DNA of 64,000 nt. Origin: Microbacterium aurugineum (GTDB lineage: Bacteria; Actinomycetota; Actinomycetes; Actinomycetales; Microbacteriaceae). The translations under genes and the position numbers were made by a program. The notes below the pieces were generated by a model. That model saw nothing but the letters and a program-made list of their open reading frames with translations. It had not been told where the DNA came from and searched no databases. Shown piece after piece: positions 8,680-19,130 of this stretch. Numbering within the stretch: position 1 is the stretch's first letter; every line of letters starts with the position of its first letter. The stretch spans positions 186,001 through 250,000 of the forward strand of contig NZ_CP078078.1 in assembly GCF_023101205.1 (NCBI RefSeq). The letters are read 5' to 3'.

Positions 8680-9789
8680 TCAACGCCCGACCGGCGGAGT
8701 GAGCCGGACGAGCACGCCGTCGCCTTCTCCGCCGGTCGCGACGATCCAAGAGCCACCCGTCCACGCGGCGGCGTTCGCGCCGCACAGGAACGGCAGCGGA
8801 TGCTGTCCGGCGGCATCGGCGAGGCGGAGCCCGTCGCTGCTCGGCGCGGTCGCCGGGCAGTCCCTGCGGTCCTCGACGGCTGCCCGCGCTTGCGCGGAAC
8901 CACCCACGATCACACTCTGCGCTGCGGTCTGCTCCGGCGCTCCGCCCCACCACAGCGCCGTTCCGTCGGGAGCGACGGCGACCAAAGGACGGCTCGCGAC
9001 CTGGGGTTCTCTGCGCAATTCCGTCCCGTCGGCGGCGAGCACGATCCGTGCGGAAGGGGTCGCGAGATACACCCGTCCGGCATCGTCGACATCGATGCCG
9101 ATCGGAGGGACCCCGGGCCGGGCGCCCGGTGCATCATCGAGTTCGATCGGTTCGCTGTGCAGCAGGCTTCGTGCGCCGCTGTCGAGGTCGACGCGGAGCA
9201 CCTCGTAGTCGAGGTACTCGGTGGGAGGGCGCGGCTGGTACCGCACCACGATCGCGTCGCCGTCGTGCACGGCCACGTCGCCGAACTCGAAGTCTCCATA
9301 GTCGAAGTCGCCGTCGTCGCCCACGTCGTCGCCCGGCAGGTCCCGTGTCGTCATGGTGGTCATGTCCACCACGGAGATCACCGGCATCACGTGAGCGCGA
9401 TCCCCGCGCAATACAACGAGCTCGGTCGCCGAAAGCGGGGCCATCGCCGAGACCGTCGTGAGCGGGTCGTCGGGTTCGGTGTCGAACCGGGCGAGCGTCT
9501 CGCCCTCAGCCCCGACGTGCAGCCACGACCCGGCAGATGCGGTCCAGAATCCGCCCTCCCCATCGGCCGACAGCACGTGCATCCCGTAGGCCAGATCGAT
9601 CGGGTGCCCGGCCGGCTCAGCGTGCGCCCCGGATCCGGTGAAGGAACTCTGGAAGGGGACGGGCTCCAGCGCCCAGTCGTCCGGACCGACCACGGGTTGC
9701 GGGGTGCAACCGGCGACGAGCATGATCCCCGCGATGGTCAGGGCACCGCGCACCGTCCGTCGCCGTGCTCCGGTATCCCGTTCCTGCAT
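8680..9789 (-). CDS. Hypothetical secreted lipoprotein, beta-propeller-like
   Basis: A 369-residue protein with a lipoprotein signal: RRRTVRGALTIAGIMLVAGC, lipobox Cys28. The mature part has spaced repeats of the kind DDAGRVYLATPSARIVLAADGTELRRE and PDGTALWWGGA, which suggests NHL/WD-like propeller blades, and a very acidic stretch (GDDVGDDGDFDYGDFEFGD). No catalytic motif is seen. Start: the ATG at 9789 places the basic n-region correctly; the ribosome binding site is weak, and a longer reading would put extra residues before the signal. It is divergent from the MFS pump gene, 115 bases apart. Function unknown; perhaps an exported sensor or binding protein. Confidence 0.72.
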   Translation of the reverse strand: MQERDTGARRRTVRGALTIAGIMLVAGCTPQPVVGPDDWALEPVPFQSSFTGSGAHAEPAGHPIDLAYGMHVLSADGEGGFWTASAGSWLHVGAEGETLARFDTEPDDPLTTVSAMAPLSATELVVLRGDRAHVMPVISVVDMTTMTTRDLPGDDVGDDGDFDYGDFEFGDVAVHDGDAIVVRYQPRPPTEYLDYEVLRVDLDSGARSLLHSEPIELDDAPGARPGVPPIGIDVDDAGRVYLATPSARIVLAADGTELRREPQVASRPLVAVAPDGTALWWGGAPEQTAAQSVIVGGSAQARAAVEDRRDCPATAPSSDGLRLADAAGQHPLPFLCGANAAAWTGGSWIVATGGEGDGVLVRLTPPVGR

Positions 9790-9904
9790 GCCGACCACTC
9801 TGCGGGGTCCGGCTGAGAACCCGCCGGGATCGCTCCGGACGATCGGTCGGATGCCGCGGACGCCTGGTCGGGCGGCGGTATCAGGATCCTGCGAGCGTGG
9901 AACC

Positions 9905-11101
9905 ATGACCACGACAGCCCCCGTTCCCACCGTGTCTTCCTCTGCGGCGCCCCGCATCCGCTACGGCGGGTTGATCGTGCTCATGCTGATGGGCTTCCTG
10001 CTGGTCACGGCCGAGTTCCTGCCCAACGGTGTGCTCACCGAGATGGCCGACGGCCTCGGGGTCACCCCGGGCCAGGCAGGACAGACCGTCACCGTGACCG
10101 CGCTCGTCGGACTCGTCGTCGCCCCGACGGTCGGACTGATCTTCCCGCGCCTCGACCGCCGGTCGCTGCTGCTGTGGATGGCGCTCGCCGCGGCCGTGTC
10201 GAACCTCATCGTGGCGATCGCGCCGAGTCTGATCATCGTGCTGCTGGCGCGCTTCCTGCTGGGCGCCGCGATCAGCGCGTACTGGGCGATGTCGATCACC
10301 GTGGCAGCGCGCCTCGCGGGACCCGCGAATCTCGGCCGCGGCGTCATGTTCACCTCCGCCGGGGTGTCGCTGGCGACGGTCGCGGGCGTGCCCCTCGGCG
10401 TCATGCTCAGTGAGCTCATGGATTGGCGGACCGTCTTCGCCCTCGCGGGCGTGCTCATGGTCGTGCTCGCGGCCGTGCTGCGGTTCGCGCTGCCGTCCGT
10501 TCCGGCGGAGCAGGCGTCGAGTCTGCGACTGCTCGTCGACACCCTGCGCCGCCCGGGCATCGGCCTCGGCATGGTCGGGCATGTGCTCGTGGTCCTCGGG
10601 CACTTCCTCGCCTACACCTACGTGCGCCTCGCGCTGGAGCGCATCCCTGACGTCGACGCCTCGACCATCGTCGTGCTGCTCGCGCTGTTCGGCGTCGGCG
10701 GACTGCTCGGCAACATCACGATCGGGCTCGTCATCGACCGCACGTTCGCCTTCTTCGCGGTGTTCGCGCCGTTGGTGATCGCCGTGTCGGTGACCGCGAT
10801 GATCCTCTTCTCCGGATCGATCGTCGGCGTGGGCATCGTCGTGCTGGTGTGGGGCTTCTTCTTCTCGTCCTGGCTGATCGTCGTGAACACCTGGGTCGGA
10901 CACCGGATGCCCGATCGGCTCGAAGCCGGGGGCAGCCTGGTCGTCGTGGGGTTCCAGGGTGCGATCACGCTCGCCGCAGGCATCGGTGGGCTGCTCGTCG
11001 ACACTCTGAACGTCGAACTGGTCTACGTGATCGGTGCCGTCGCGCTGCTCGCTGGCGCGGTGCTGTTCGGCGCATCGAATCGGGTCAGCAGCAGAGCTTG
11101 A
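9905..11101 (+). CDS. MFS transporter, DHA1 type (AraJ/drug-efflux-like)
   Basis: The 398-residue protein shows about 12 membrane segments. LVTAEFLPNGVLTEMADGLGVTPGQAGQTVTVTALVGLVVAP in helices 1-2 (position about 25-65) is the pattern of the AraJ/YdhP sugar-efflux and drug:H+ antiporter group, with the loop PRLDRRSLLLW after helix 2 and WRTVFALAGVL after helix 5. It probably exports drugs or sugars; the substrate is unknown. The ATG at 9905 gives a short 20-residue N-terminal tail, as is usual. It is convergent with an AraC-type regulator only 16 bases away. Confidence 0.85.
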   Translation: MTTTAPVPTVSSSAAPRIRYGGLIVLMLMGFLLVTAEFLPNGVLTEMADGLGVTPGQAGQTVTVTALVGLVVAPTVGLIFPRLDRRSLLLWMALAAAVSNLIVAIAPSLIIVLLARFLLGAAISAYWAMSITVAARLAGPANLGRGVMFTSAGVSLATVAGVPLGVMLSELMDWRTVFALAGVLMVVLAAVLRFALPSVPAEQASSLRLLVDTLRRPGIGLGMVGHVLVVLGHFLAYTYVRLALERIPDVDASTIVVLLALFGVGGLLGNITIGLVIDRTFAFFAVFAPLVIAVSVTAMILFSGSIVGVGIVVLVWGFFFSSWLIVVNTWVGHRMPDRLEAGGSLVVVGFQGAITLAAGIGGLLVDTLNVELVYVIGAVALLAGAVLFGASNRVSSRA

Positions 11102-11117
11102 CCCGGGCGGGTGCCGC

Positions 11118-12038
11118 TCAGGCCGGGACGGGAGTGCGGTTGGCGAGGCGCCAGGACGAGGGGGTCTGCCCGGTGCGGCGTCGGAATGCGCGGCTGAATC
11201 CTTCGTCCGAGGCGTAGCCCAGCTCGCGGGAGATGTCCGAGACGGAGCGTCCGGCATCGAGCATCCGCTTCGCCGCATCGACCCGCACCTCGGTGACGTA
11301 GTCGGCGGGTGAGCGTCCGACAGCGCTGCGGAACCGCTCGGCGAAGGTCGAGCGCGACATCGCCCCGATCCCGGCGAGGCGCTCGACCGTCCAGTCGCGG
11401 CCCGGCTCCTCGTGGATGGCGTCGACCACGCGGTCGAGGAAGGGGTCGCTCGACAGGGAAGGCCAGCCGGTGGGCGCGCAGCCGTTCGCCGCCCAGGCGC
11501 GGATGACCGACAACAGGACGGTCGTCGCCATCAGGCGGCAGATCACCGGGTCCCCCTGGCGGGCGGGTGTGACCGTGTGGTCGATCACCCCCATGTTCAG
11601 GGCGAGGGCGGCGGCGGCGGGCTCCACGGCGTCGAAGCCGGTCACGGTGAGGAACGGGGGCAGCAGTGCGGGGAGGGGCGACGCGACATCTGCGAGCTCG
11701 ATGTCGGCGATCATGAGGATCGTCTCGTCGTGTGCCTCGAGCGCGAACGGCGACCGGCCGAGGGTCAGGAACGCATCGCCCGTCACGAGCAGGTCATGGC
11801 GCGCCTCCGTGCTGTCGAGCCGGAGTCGCCGTGAATCGGGATCGACGTCGAGACGGCAGCCGTCTCCGAGCGGAGGATGCCCCCGCACGGCGCCCGCGAC
11901 GATGTAGACCAGGGTGATGGTGTCGGTGGGGATCGGCAGCAGCGCTCCCGCGGCGAGCGACGATCGGCGTCCGATGCCGACGCGGAGATCGACCGCACCG
12001 AGCACGTGCGAGAGCGCATCCGCATCCACTGTCACCAT
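11118..12038 (-). CDS. AraC-family transcriptional regulator (cupin-type N-terminus)
   Basis: The 306-residue protein has an AraC/XylS DNA-binding domain at the C-terminus (about 205-300): WTVERLAGIGAMSRSTFAERFRSAVGRSP for the first helix-turn-helix and ISRELGYASDEGFSRAFRRRTG for the second. The N-terminal 170 residues look like the cupin_6 domain of RipA/YqhC-type regulators. Convergent with the MFS pump and divergent from the DUF3817 gene; a pump repressor or activator role is plausible but not shown. Confidence 0.85.
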   Translation of the reverse strand: MVTVDADALSHVLGAVDLRVGIGRRSSLAAGALLPIPTDTITLVYIVAGAVRGHPPLGDGCRLDVDPDSRRLRLDSTEARHDLLVTGDAFLTLGRSPFALEAHDETILMIADIELADVASPLPALLPPFLTVTGFDAVEPAAAALALNMGVIDHTVTPARQGDPVICRLMATTVLLSVIRAWAANGCAPTGWPSLSSDPFLDRVVDAIHEEPGRDWTVERLAGIGAMSRSTFAERFRSAVGRSPADYVTEVRVDAAKRMLDAGRSVSDISRELGYASDEGFSRAFRRRTGQTPSSWRLANRTPVPA

Positions 12039-12104
12039 GCCTTCGGCAACGTCGTCGCGCGGGCTGCTATTCCGCCGTCGGTGCGCGAGACGGGTCGCAC
12101 CGTC

Positions 12105-12132
12105 TTGACGGACTCAACCATTCGGTTGATTC
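12105..12132 (+). promoter_or_regulatory. Promoter -35 with an overlapping 6-4-6 palindrome upstream of the DUF3817 gene
   Basis: TTGACG (12105-12110) resembles a -35 box. It is followed directly by TCAACC-ATTC-GGTTGA (12114-12129), which extends to nine-base arms with one mismatch (12111-12132). A bound dimer would cover the spacer and -10. No good -10 box is seen, so the promoter part is tentative. The binding regulator is unknown. Confidence 0.5.
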
Positions 12133-12183
12133 GAGGGGGATGGAGGGACGGATACGGTGGAAGCACCCCACCCGAGGAGTACC

Positions 12184-12645
12184 GTGTTCCGCACCCCCGA
12201 CCGTCTGTACCGAGTCCTCGCGATCGCGGAGGCGATCACCTGGACGATCCTGATCGGCGCGATCATCGCCCGCGCCGTCGGCGCCCCCGGCGTGGTGGTG
12301 ACCGTGGGTGGAGGCATCCACGGATTCATCTTCCTGAGCTATGCGGCGACGGCGATCCTGGTCGCCCTGAACCAGCGCTGGCATGTCGGGGTCGGCGTGC
12401 TCGCCGTCGCGAGCGCCGTCGTGCCCTACGCGACCATCCCGATGGAGATCTGGCTGCACCGCACCGGCCGGCTCACCGGAGCCTGGCGCCTCGCGGCGAC
12501 TGAGGATCCGCGTGATCGACGATGGTACGACCGGCTGATGCGGTGGTTCCTGCAGCGGCCGTGGGTGCTCGCGGTGCTGCTCGTGGTCGGCATCGTCGCG
12601 CTCTACGTCATCCTGCTGCTGATCGGTCCTCCCGGCGGTAAGTGA
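12184..12645 (+). CDS. DUF3817 family integral membrane protein
   Basis: The 153-residue protein begins FRTPDRLYRVLAIAEAITWTIL, the usual start of DUF3817 proteins, and has three predicted membrane helices in the first 85 residues, then a cytoplasmic stretch and a final helix (VLAVLLVVGIVALYVILLLI). The GTG at 12184 is chosen since GAGGAG lies just before it and the family begins here; a GTG at 12157 would add nine residues. The role of the family is unknown. It stands alone between the AraC gene (divergent) and the MerR gene (convergent). Confidence 0.75.
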   Translation: MFRTPDRLYRVLAIAEAITWTILIGAIIARAVGAPGVVVTVGGGIHGFIFLSYAATAILVALNQRWHVGVGVLAVASAVVPYATIPMEIWLHRTGRLTGAWRLAATEDPRDRRWYDRLMRWFLQRPWVLAVLLVVGIVALYVILLLIGPPGGK

Positions 12646-12674
12646 GCCCGCACACCTTCAGTGCGTGATTCCGC

Positions 12675-13475
12675 TCAGGCGCGTCGGACGGGCTGCTGCA
12701 GTTCGGTGACCCAATCGGACTGGTCGTCGCCGACGGCGCGGACGTAGAGCTCCCTGCACGGACCGTCGTGCACGAGGCCGCGAGCGAAGATCTCGGCGTG
12801 GATCGCCTGCCAGCTCTCCGCGATGTGCTCCATCGAGCCGAGGTGGATGCCGCAGACGGCTTCATCCGCCGCAGGGAGCTCGATGATGTCGAACTCCTCA
12901 CGCGCGGGGCCCGCATAGGTGTAGCCGACGATGACCTCCAGTCCGTCGTCGAGCGTCGTGTACTGGGCGATCGGTGTGGTCAGGGGATGTTCGCCGCCGA
13001 TGGCGTCCGCCACCGCGTCGAAGGCGGAACCGACCACACCGGCGACGGCCGGCTGATCGGGGACGACCGTGCGGACGGCGGCGAGCCGGACGGCGGGCAG
13101 GGGCTTCTCGACGATCTCGATCCGTGACATGTGCTTCTCTCTCTCGATGAGGTGGAGGCGCCTCTCCACGTCGACGAGTCTCTCCGCGGCGATCCGATGC
13201 TCCTGCTCGACCTCTGCCCGGCGGATCCGCAGCAGCGAGGCGATGCGCTCGGCATCGACTCCCCGTTCGAGGATGGCCGAGATGTCGTCGAGGCCGAAGC
13301 CCAGCTGGCGCAGGGCGACGATCCGGTGCAGCCTTTCCAACTGCGACGGGTCGTAGGAGCGGTAGCCGTTGAACTCGTCCACGTGGGCGGGCACGAGCAG
13401 TCCGGCCGTGTCCCAGTGCCGCAGCATGCGGTGGGTCACCTGGCCGATCTGCGCGAACGCTCCGATGGACAACAT
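12675..13475 (-). CDS. MerR-family regulator with GyrI-like effector domain
   Basis: The 266-residue protein has a MerR DNA-binding domain (GAFAQIGQVTHRMLRHWDTAGLLVP, about 5-30, then the winged part with GYRSYDPSQLERL), a long dimer coiled coil (about 75-115) and a C-terminal GyrI-like domain of the type that binds small drug-like ligands (BmrR/BltR-like plan). GGGAG nine bases upstream supports the ATG. Its own promoter carries a MerR-like dyad (13492-13512), suggesting autoregulation. No obvious target gene is adjacent apart from the DUF3817 gene, with which it converges. Confidence 0.85.
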   Translation of the reverse strand: MLSIGAFAQIGQVTHRMLRHWDTAGLLVPAHVDEFNGYRSYDPSQLERLHRIVALRQLGFGLDDISAILERGVDAERIASLLRIRRAEVEQEHRIAAERLVDVERRLHLIEREKHMSRIEIVEKPLPAVRLAAVRTVVPDQPAVAGVVGSAFDAVADAIGGEHPLTTPIAQYTTLDDGLEVIVGYTYAGPAREEFDIIELPAADEAVCGIHLGSMEHIAESWQAIHAEIFARGLVHDGPCRELYVRAVGDDQSDWVTELQQPVRRA

Positions 13476-13491
13476 ATGTCTGTTCTCCCGT

Positions 13492-13512
13492 CTGCCACCG
13501 TGTCAGGGTCAA
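13492..13512 (-). promoter_or_regulatory. Promoter -35 and dyad of the MerR-type gene
   Basis: On the minus strand, TTGACC (13512-13507) is followed by CTGACAC-G-GTGGCAG (13506-13492), an inverted repeat with one mismatch just downstream of the -35. MerR-type activators bind dyads in this spacer, so this is probably the autoregulatory site. Confidence 0.55.
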
Positions 13513-13646
13513 GTATCGCCTCGATCCGGTCTGAGGTCGGCTCGTCCTGGGCGGAGGGGAAGGTCCGCCTCGCCCCATTCCGGTATCTTGGTTTCCGGGG
13601 CTGATCTGGGTGTTTCAATGTCGGTGGTCCCTGGTTCACTGAAGGT

Positions 13647-14978
13647 ATGACAGCGCTGGCCGATGCAACCCTCGAGCAGGTGGATGCCCTCGCTGCGCTC
13701 ACCGAGATGCTCGTCGAGGTCGAGCGCACGATCAGCAGTCTGCAGGCCGCGCGAGACGGCATCCTGGCGGTCGGGTCGCGGCTCGCGCTCGATGTAGCCG
13801 CGCAGGCGGAGCATCCCGACCACGGAGACATGTCGGCCCGCACGGTCGCCGCGGAGTTCGCCACGGCCCTGCGTGTGAGTGATCGAACGGTGCAGCGCCG
13901 GATGGCCGACGCGGCCTGGGTCGTGGAGCACTTCCCGCTGGTCTGGGAGGCGCAGGGGGCGGGTCGCATCAGCGCGGCGCACGCCCGAGTCGTCTGCGAA
14001 GCGGGCGAGCACCTCCCCGATGCGGCGAGCCGCGCCGCCTATGCGGCTCAGATCATCCCCTTCGCCGAGATCGAGTCTCCCGCTCGTGTCGGCCGAATGG
14101 CTCGGCGGGTGGCTGAACGGTTCCAGGCGCGGTCGATCGATGAGCGGCACCTCGATGCGCGGGAGAAGAGATCCGTGTGGGTGAAAGACGTCGGAGACGG
14201 GATGACGCAGCTCGGCCTGCTCGGTCCGTCGGCGCTCGTGCACGGGGTCTTCGAGCGGCTCACGCAGATGGCCGAGGCGGTGCAGGAGCACGAGTCCCCG
14301 GAGCGTGAGTACCCGGAGCGTGAGTTCACGGAGCACGAGTCCCCGGAGCTCCCGGCTCCGGAGCCGGACGAGCGCACCCTCGCGCAGCGCCGCGCCGATC
14401 TCGCTCTCGACCTGCTCCTCACCGGCGCTCCGGCCGGACACGATCGCGGCGAGGGGCTCCTGGCGGCGATTCGCGGAACGGTGTCGATCACGGTCCCCGT
14501 CACGACGCTGGTCGGCGAGGATTCGACTCCGGCCGAGCTGAACGGCCGCACTCCGGTCGACCCCACGACCGCCCGCCGGATCGCCGGCGCGGCGGTGGGG
14601 TGGGACCGGATCCTCACCCACCCCATCACCGGCGCGGTGCTTGCGGTCGACCGCTATCGTCCCGGTCCGGAACTGAAGCGGCATCTGAGGGCGAGGGATC
14701 AGCGGTGCCGATTCCCCACCTGCGGGTACGCGTCCGTGGACTGCGACATCGACCATCATCACGAGGCCGCGCTCGGGGGAGCCACCGAGGAGTCGAACCT
14801 CGGTCACCTGTGTCGTCGCCATCACGTGCTCAAGCATCATTCGCCGTGGGCGGTCGAGCCCCTGGGTGGTGGCGTCTACGCCTGGACGAGCCCGACCGGG
14901 AAGGTCTACGTCGACCGGCCCCCTCCCCAGAACACCGTCACGTTCACGGAGGATCCGGCGATTCTCGCGCCCTTCTGA
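13647..14978 (+). CDS. DUF222 / HNH endonuclease domain protein
   Basis: A 443-residue member of the actinobacterial 13E12-repeat family: N-terminal DUF222 (about 20-330), then an HNH nuclease domain with RCRFPTCGYASVDCDIDHHHE and a following N-x-H pair (ESNLGHLCRRHHVLKHH). The zinc-binding Cys pairs of HNH are partly present. Residues about 215-240 hold short repeats rich in Glu and Pro (EHESPEREYPE...). Members occur in many paralogous copies in actinobacteria; a role in DNA cleavage is assumed but biology is unknown. The gene ends four bases before the first HAIR element of dnaK. Confidence 0.85.
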   Translation: MTALADATLEQVDALAALTEMLVEVERTISSLQAARDGILAVGSRLALDVAAQAEHPDHGDMSARTVAAEFATALRVSDRTVQRRMADAAWVVEHFPLVWEAQGAGRISAAHARVVCEAGEHLPDAASRAAYAAQIIPFAEIESPARVGRMARRVAERFQARSIDERHLDAREKRSVWVKDVGDGMTQLGLLGPSALVHGVFERLTQMAEAVQEHESPEREYPEREFTEHESPELPAPEPDERTLAQRRADLALDLLLTGAPAGHDRGEGLLAAIRGTVSITVPVTTLVGEDSTPAELNGRTPVDPTTARRIAGAAVGWDRILTHPITGAVLAVDRYRPGPELKRHLRARDQRCRFPTCGYASVDCDIDHHHEAALGGATEESNLGHLCRRHHVLKHHSPWAVEPLGGGVYAWTSPTGKVYVDRPPPQNTVTFTEDPAILAPF

Positions 14979-14982
14979 AAAA

Positions 14983-15003
14983 GTTGAGTCAACTCGTATC
15001 AAG
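14983..15003 (+). promoter_or_regulatory. HAIR element 1 (HspR site) upstream of dnaK
   Basis: GTTGAGT-N7-TATCAAG, matching the HspR inverted repeat CTTGAGT-N7-ACTCAAG with a few mismatches. It sits just upstream of the dnaK -35 box. Confidence 0.65.
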
Positions 15004-15008
15004 TTGAT

Positions 15009-16980
<1,972 letters not shown>

Positions 16981-16982
16981 TC

Positions 16983-17636
16983 ATGACGGACAAGAACTTC
17001 GACGAGAACCAGAATCCTGAGTCCGCCGAAGGTCGCAGCGAGGGGTCGGACGCTCAGGCGTCCGGCCCCGCGCCGCAGAACCCGGACTCCACCGAGGCGA
17101 AGGCCGCCGAGGGGTCGGACGAGACTCCCGAAGACGGTGTCGATGACCTCACGGTCGATGACATCCTCGGAGCGACGCAGACCGGTGAGGCCGCGGCGGA
17201 GGACGCCGTGCTCGCCGACCTCGAGTCGACGCTGCTGAACGACCTCAAGCGCCTCCAGGCCGAGTACGCGAACTACCGTCGTCGCACCGAGGAGCAGCGC
17301 CAGGTCGAGATCGAGCGGGCGAAGGGCGAGGCCGCCAAGGGCCTCATCCCGGTGCTCGACGACCTCGACCGTGCCGCTCAGCACGGCGACCTGGTCGAGG
17401 GCACGCCCTTCGCCGTGATCGCCGAGAAGGTGCGTGCGGTCGTGGAGCGTCTCGGGGTGGCCGCATACGGCGAGAAGGGCGAGGAGTTCGACCCTCAGCG
17501 CCACGAGGCCATCTTCCAGCAGCCGACCCCCGGCGCCGAGAAGACGACGATCCTCGAGGTCGTCGAGGTGGGCTACCGCCTCGGTGACATCGAGCTGCGC
17601 CCCGCAAAGGTCGTCGTCGCTGTCCCTGCGGAGTAG
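16983..17636 (+). CDS. grpE: Nucleotide exchange factor GrpE
   Basis: 217 residues. An acidic, low-complexity N-terminus (about 1-75, rich in Glu, Asp, Ser, Ala) leads into the GrpE coiled coil (LKRLQAEYANYRRRTEEQRQ, about 85-105) and the C-terminal beta domain with GEEFDPQRHEAIFQQP and EVVEVGYRLGDIELRPAKVVVA, the family signature. It dimerises and releases ADP from DnaK. It starts two bases after the dnaK stop and is followed by dnaJ after seven bases. Confidence 0.96.
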   Translation: MTDKNFDENQNPESAEGRSEGSDAQASGPAPQNPDSTEAKAAEGSDETPEDGVDDLTVDDILGATQTGEAAAEDAVLADLESTLLNDLKRLQAEYANYRRRTEEQRQVEIERAKGEAAKGLIPVLDDLDRAAQHGDLVEGTPFAVIAEKVRAVVERLGVAAYGEKGEEFDPQRHEAIFQQPTPGAEKTTILEVVEVGYRLGDIELRPAKVVVAVPAE

Positions 17637-17643
17637 GTGATCG

Positions 17644-18627
17644 ATGGCCAGCCAGGATTGGTTCGACAAGGACTTCTACAAGACCCTCGGGGTCTCCAAG
17701 GACGTCAGTGATGCGGATCTGAAGAAGACGTATCGCAAGCTTGCGCGGAAGTACCACCCGGACTCCAATCAGGGTGATGCCAAAGCAGAGGCGAAGTTCA
17801 AGGAGATCAGCGAGGCCTACTCGGTGCTCTCCGACGCCGAACAGCGCAAAGAGTACGACGAGATCCGCGCGATGGGCTCCGGCGCCCGCTTCACGGCGGG
17901 CGGCCAGGGTGCCGGCGGCTTCGAAGACGTGTTCAGCCGGTTCGGCCAGCAGGGCCGAGGGCAGACGGCCGACTTCGAGGACATCTTCGCGATGTTCAAC
18001 CAGGGGCAGGGCGCGAGCTTCGGAGGCGGACGCTTCGGGCAGCCGAGCGGTGGCTACCGCGGCTTCGGCGGACCGCAGCGTGGTGCCGACGTCACCGCCC
18101 GCACGACGCTCGACTTCGTCACCGCCGTGCAGGGCGAGACCATCTCCCTGCAGGGCGATGACGGCAAGCCGTTCAAGGTGAAGATCCCTGCGGGCGTGGC
18201 AGACGGGCAGAAGATCCGTCTGCGCGGTCGTGGCCGTCCCTCACCCGACGGCGGGGAGAGCGGCGACATCGTGGTGCAGATCTCGGTGCGCCCGCACCCC
18301 GTCTTCACGCGTGACGGGCTCAACCTGCGCGTCGTGGTCCCGGTGACCTTCACTGAAGCGACCCTCGGCGCGACGATCGAGGTCCCGACGCTCAGCGGTG
18401 ACGTGGTCAAGCTCCGCGTCGCTCCCGGCACCCCCTCCGGGCGGGTGCTGCGCGTCAAGGGCCGTGGTGTGGCGACGGCGAAGGGAACCGGAGACCTGCT
18501 CGCCGAACTCCAGGTCGCCGTGCCCACGCACCTCGACGACGCCGCGCGGGAGGCCCTGGAGAAGTTCCAGGAGCTCGAGCCCACGGAGAATCCGCGGGCG
18601 GAGCTGATGGCGAAGGCGCGTCGATGA
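17644..18627 (+). CDS. dnaJ: DnaJ-family co-chaperone without zinc-finger domain
   Basis: 327 residues. J domain (about 8-75) with the HPD motif in RKYHPDSNQG, then a Gly/Phe-rich region (about 80-145), then two C-terminal substrate-binding beta domains. The CxxCxGxG zinc repeats of type I DnaJ are absent; there is no cysteine cluster between the Gly/Phe part and the C-terminal domains, so this is a type II (CbpA-like) J protein although it lies in the dnaK operon. It delivers substrates to DnaK and triggers ATP hydrolysis. It is followed by hspR after 40 bases. Confidence 0.93.
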   Translation: MASQDWFDKDFYKTLGVSKDVSDADLKKTYRKLARKYHPDSNQGDAKAEAKFKEISEAYSVLSDAEQRKEYDEIRAMGSGARFTAGGQGAGGFEDVFSRFGQQGRGQTADFEDIFAMFNQGQGASFGGGRFGQPSGGYRGFGGPQRGADVTARTTLDFVTAVQGETISLQGDDGKPFKVKIPAGVADGQKIRLRGRGRPSPDGGESGDIVVQISVRPHPVFTRDGLNLRVVVPVTFTEATLGATIEVPTLSGDVVKLRVAPGTPSGRVLRVKGRGVATAKGTGDLLAELQVAVPTHLDDAAREALEKFQELEPTENPRAELMAKARR

Positions 18628-18667
18628 CCGAGCGTCGAAGTGGGCACCGGGGTCGGAGGCGTTCGTG

Positions 18668-19081
18668 ATGAACGCTGACACCCCGGTGTTCGCGATCGCG
18701 GCGGCGGCCGAGCTCTCCGGTCTCCACCCGCAGACCCTGCGGCAGTACGACCGCATCGGACTCGTGGTCCCCGGACGGACGTCGGGCGGCTCGCGTCGGT
18801 ACTCCGCCCGCAACATCGAACAGCTGCGCGAGGTCGCCCAGCTCTCTTCGGAAGGTGTGAGCCTCCCCGCGATCGCGCGTCTGCTCGACCTCGAAGACGA
18901 GAACCGGGCGCTGCGCAACCGCATCGCGGTACTCGAGAGCGCTCTACGCACCGAGCGCGAGAACCGCCCCGGCGTGCGGGTGTTCGCCGCCGGATCCGCG
19001 GGGGTGGTGCCCGTGCCGAGCGGCCGTCGCATCCGCCGCTCGACCGACGTCGTGCTCTGGGATCCGCGCGGACACGCCTAG
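18668..19081 (+). CDS. hspR: HspR, MerR-family heat-shock repressor
   Basis: 137 residues. MerR-type helix-turn-helix (FAIAAAAELSGLHPQTLRQYDRIGLVVP, about 8-35), wing with GGSRRYSARNIEQL, then a short coiled coil (EDENRALRNRIAVLESAL). This is the HspR plan; HspR binds HAIR elements, with DnaK as co-repressor in Streptomyces and relatives. GGAGG eight bases before the ATG at 18668 supports that start; a GTG three bases earlier is also possible. As last gene of dnaK-grpE-dnaJ-hspR it closes an autoregulatory loop on the HAIR sites at 14983 and 15036. Confidence 0.95.
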   Translation: MNADTPVFAIAAAAELSGLHPQTLRQYDRIGLVVPGRTSGGSRRYSARNIEQLREVAQLSSEGVSLPAIARLLDLEDENRALRNRIAVLESALRTERENRPGVRVFAAGSAGVVPVPSGRRIRRSTDVVLWDPRGHA

Positions 19082-19100
19082 ACACCGATCTCGTGGTGTG

Positions 19101-19122
19101 TATCCTGTCAACAGTTAACAGG
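19101..19122 (+). promoter_or_regulatory. -10 box and operator of the GntR-type regulator
   Basis: TATCCT (19101-19106) is a plausible -10. The imperfect palindrome CCTGTCAACAGTTAACAGG (19104-19122) lies over the start point and runs into the ribosome binding site GGAGG (19121-19125). The core TGTTAAC matches the palindrome upstream of tctC (19838-19863), so both are probably bound by this regulator. Confidence 0.7.
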
Positions 19123-19130
19123 AGGTCACC

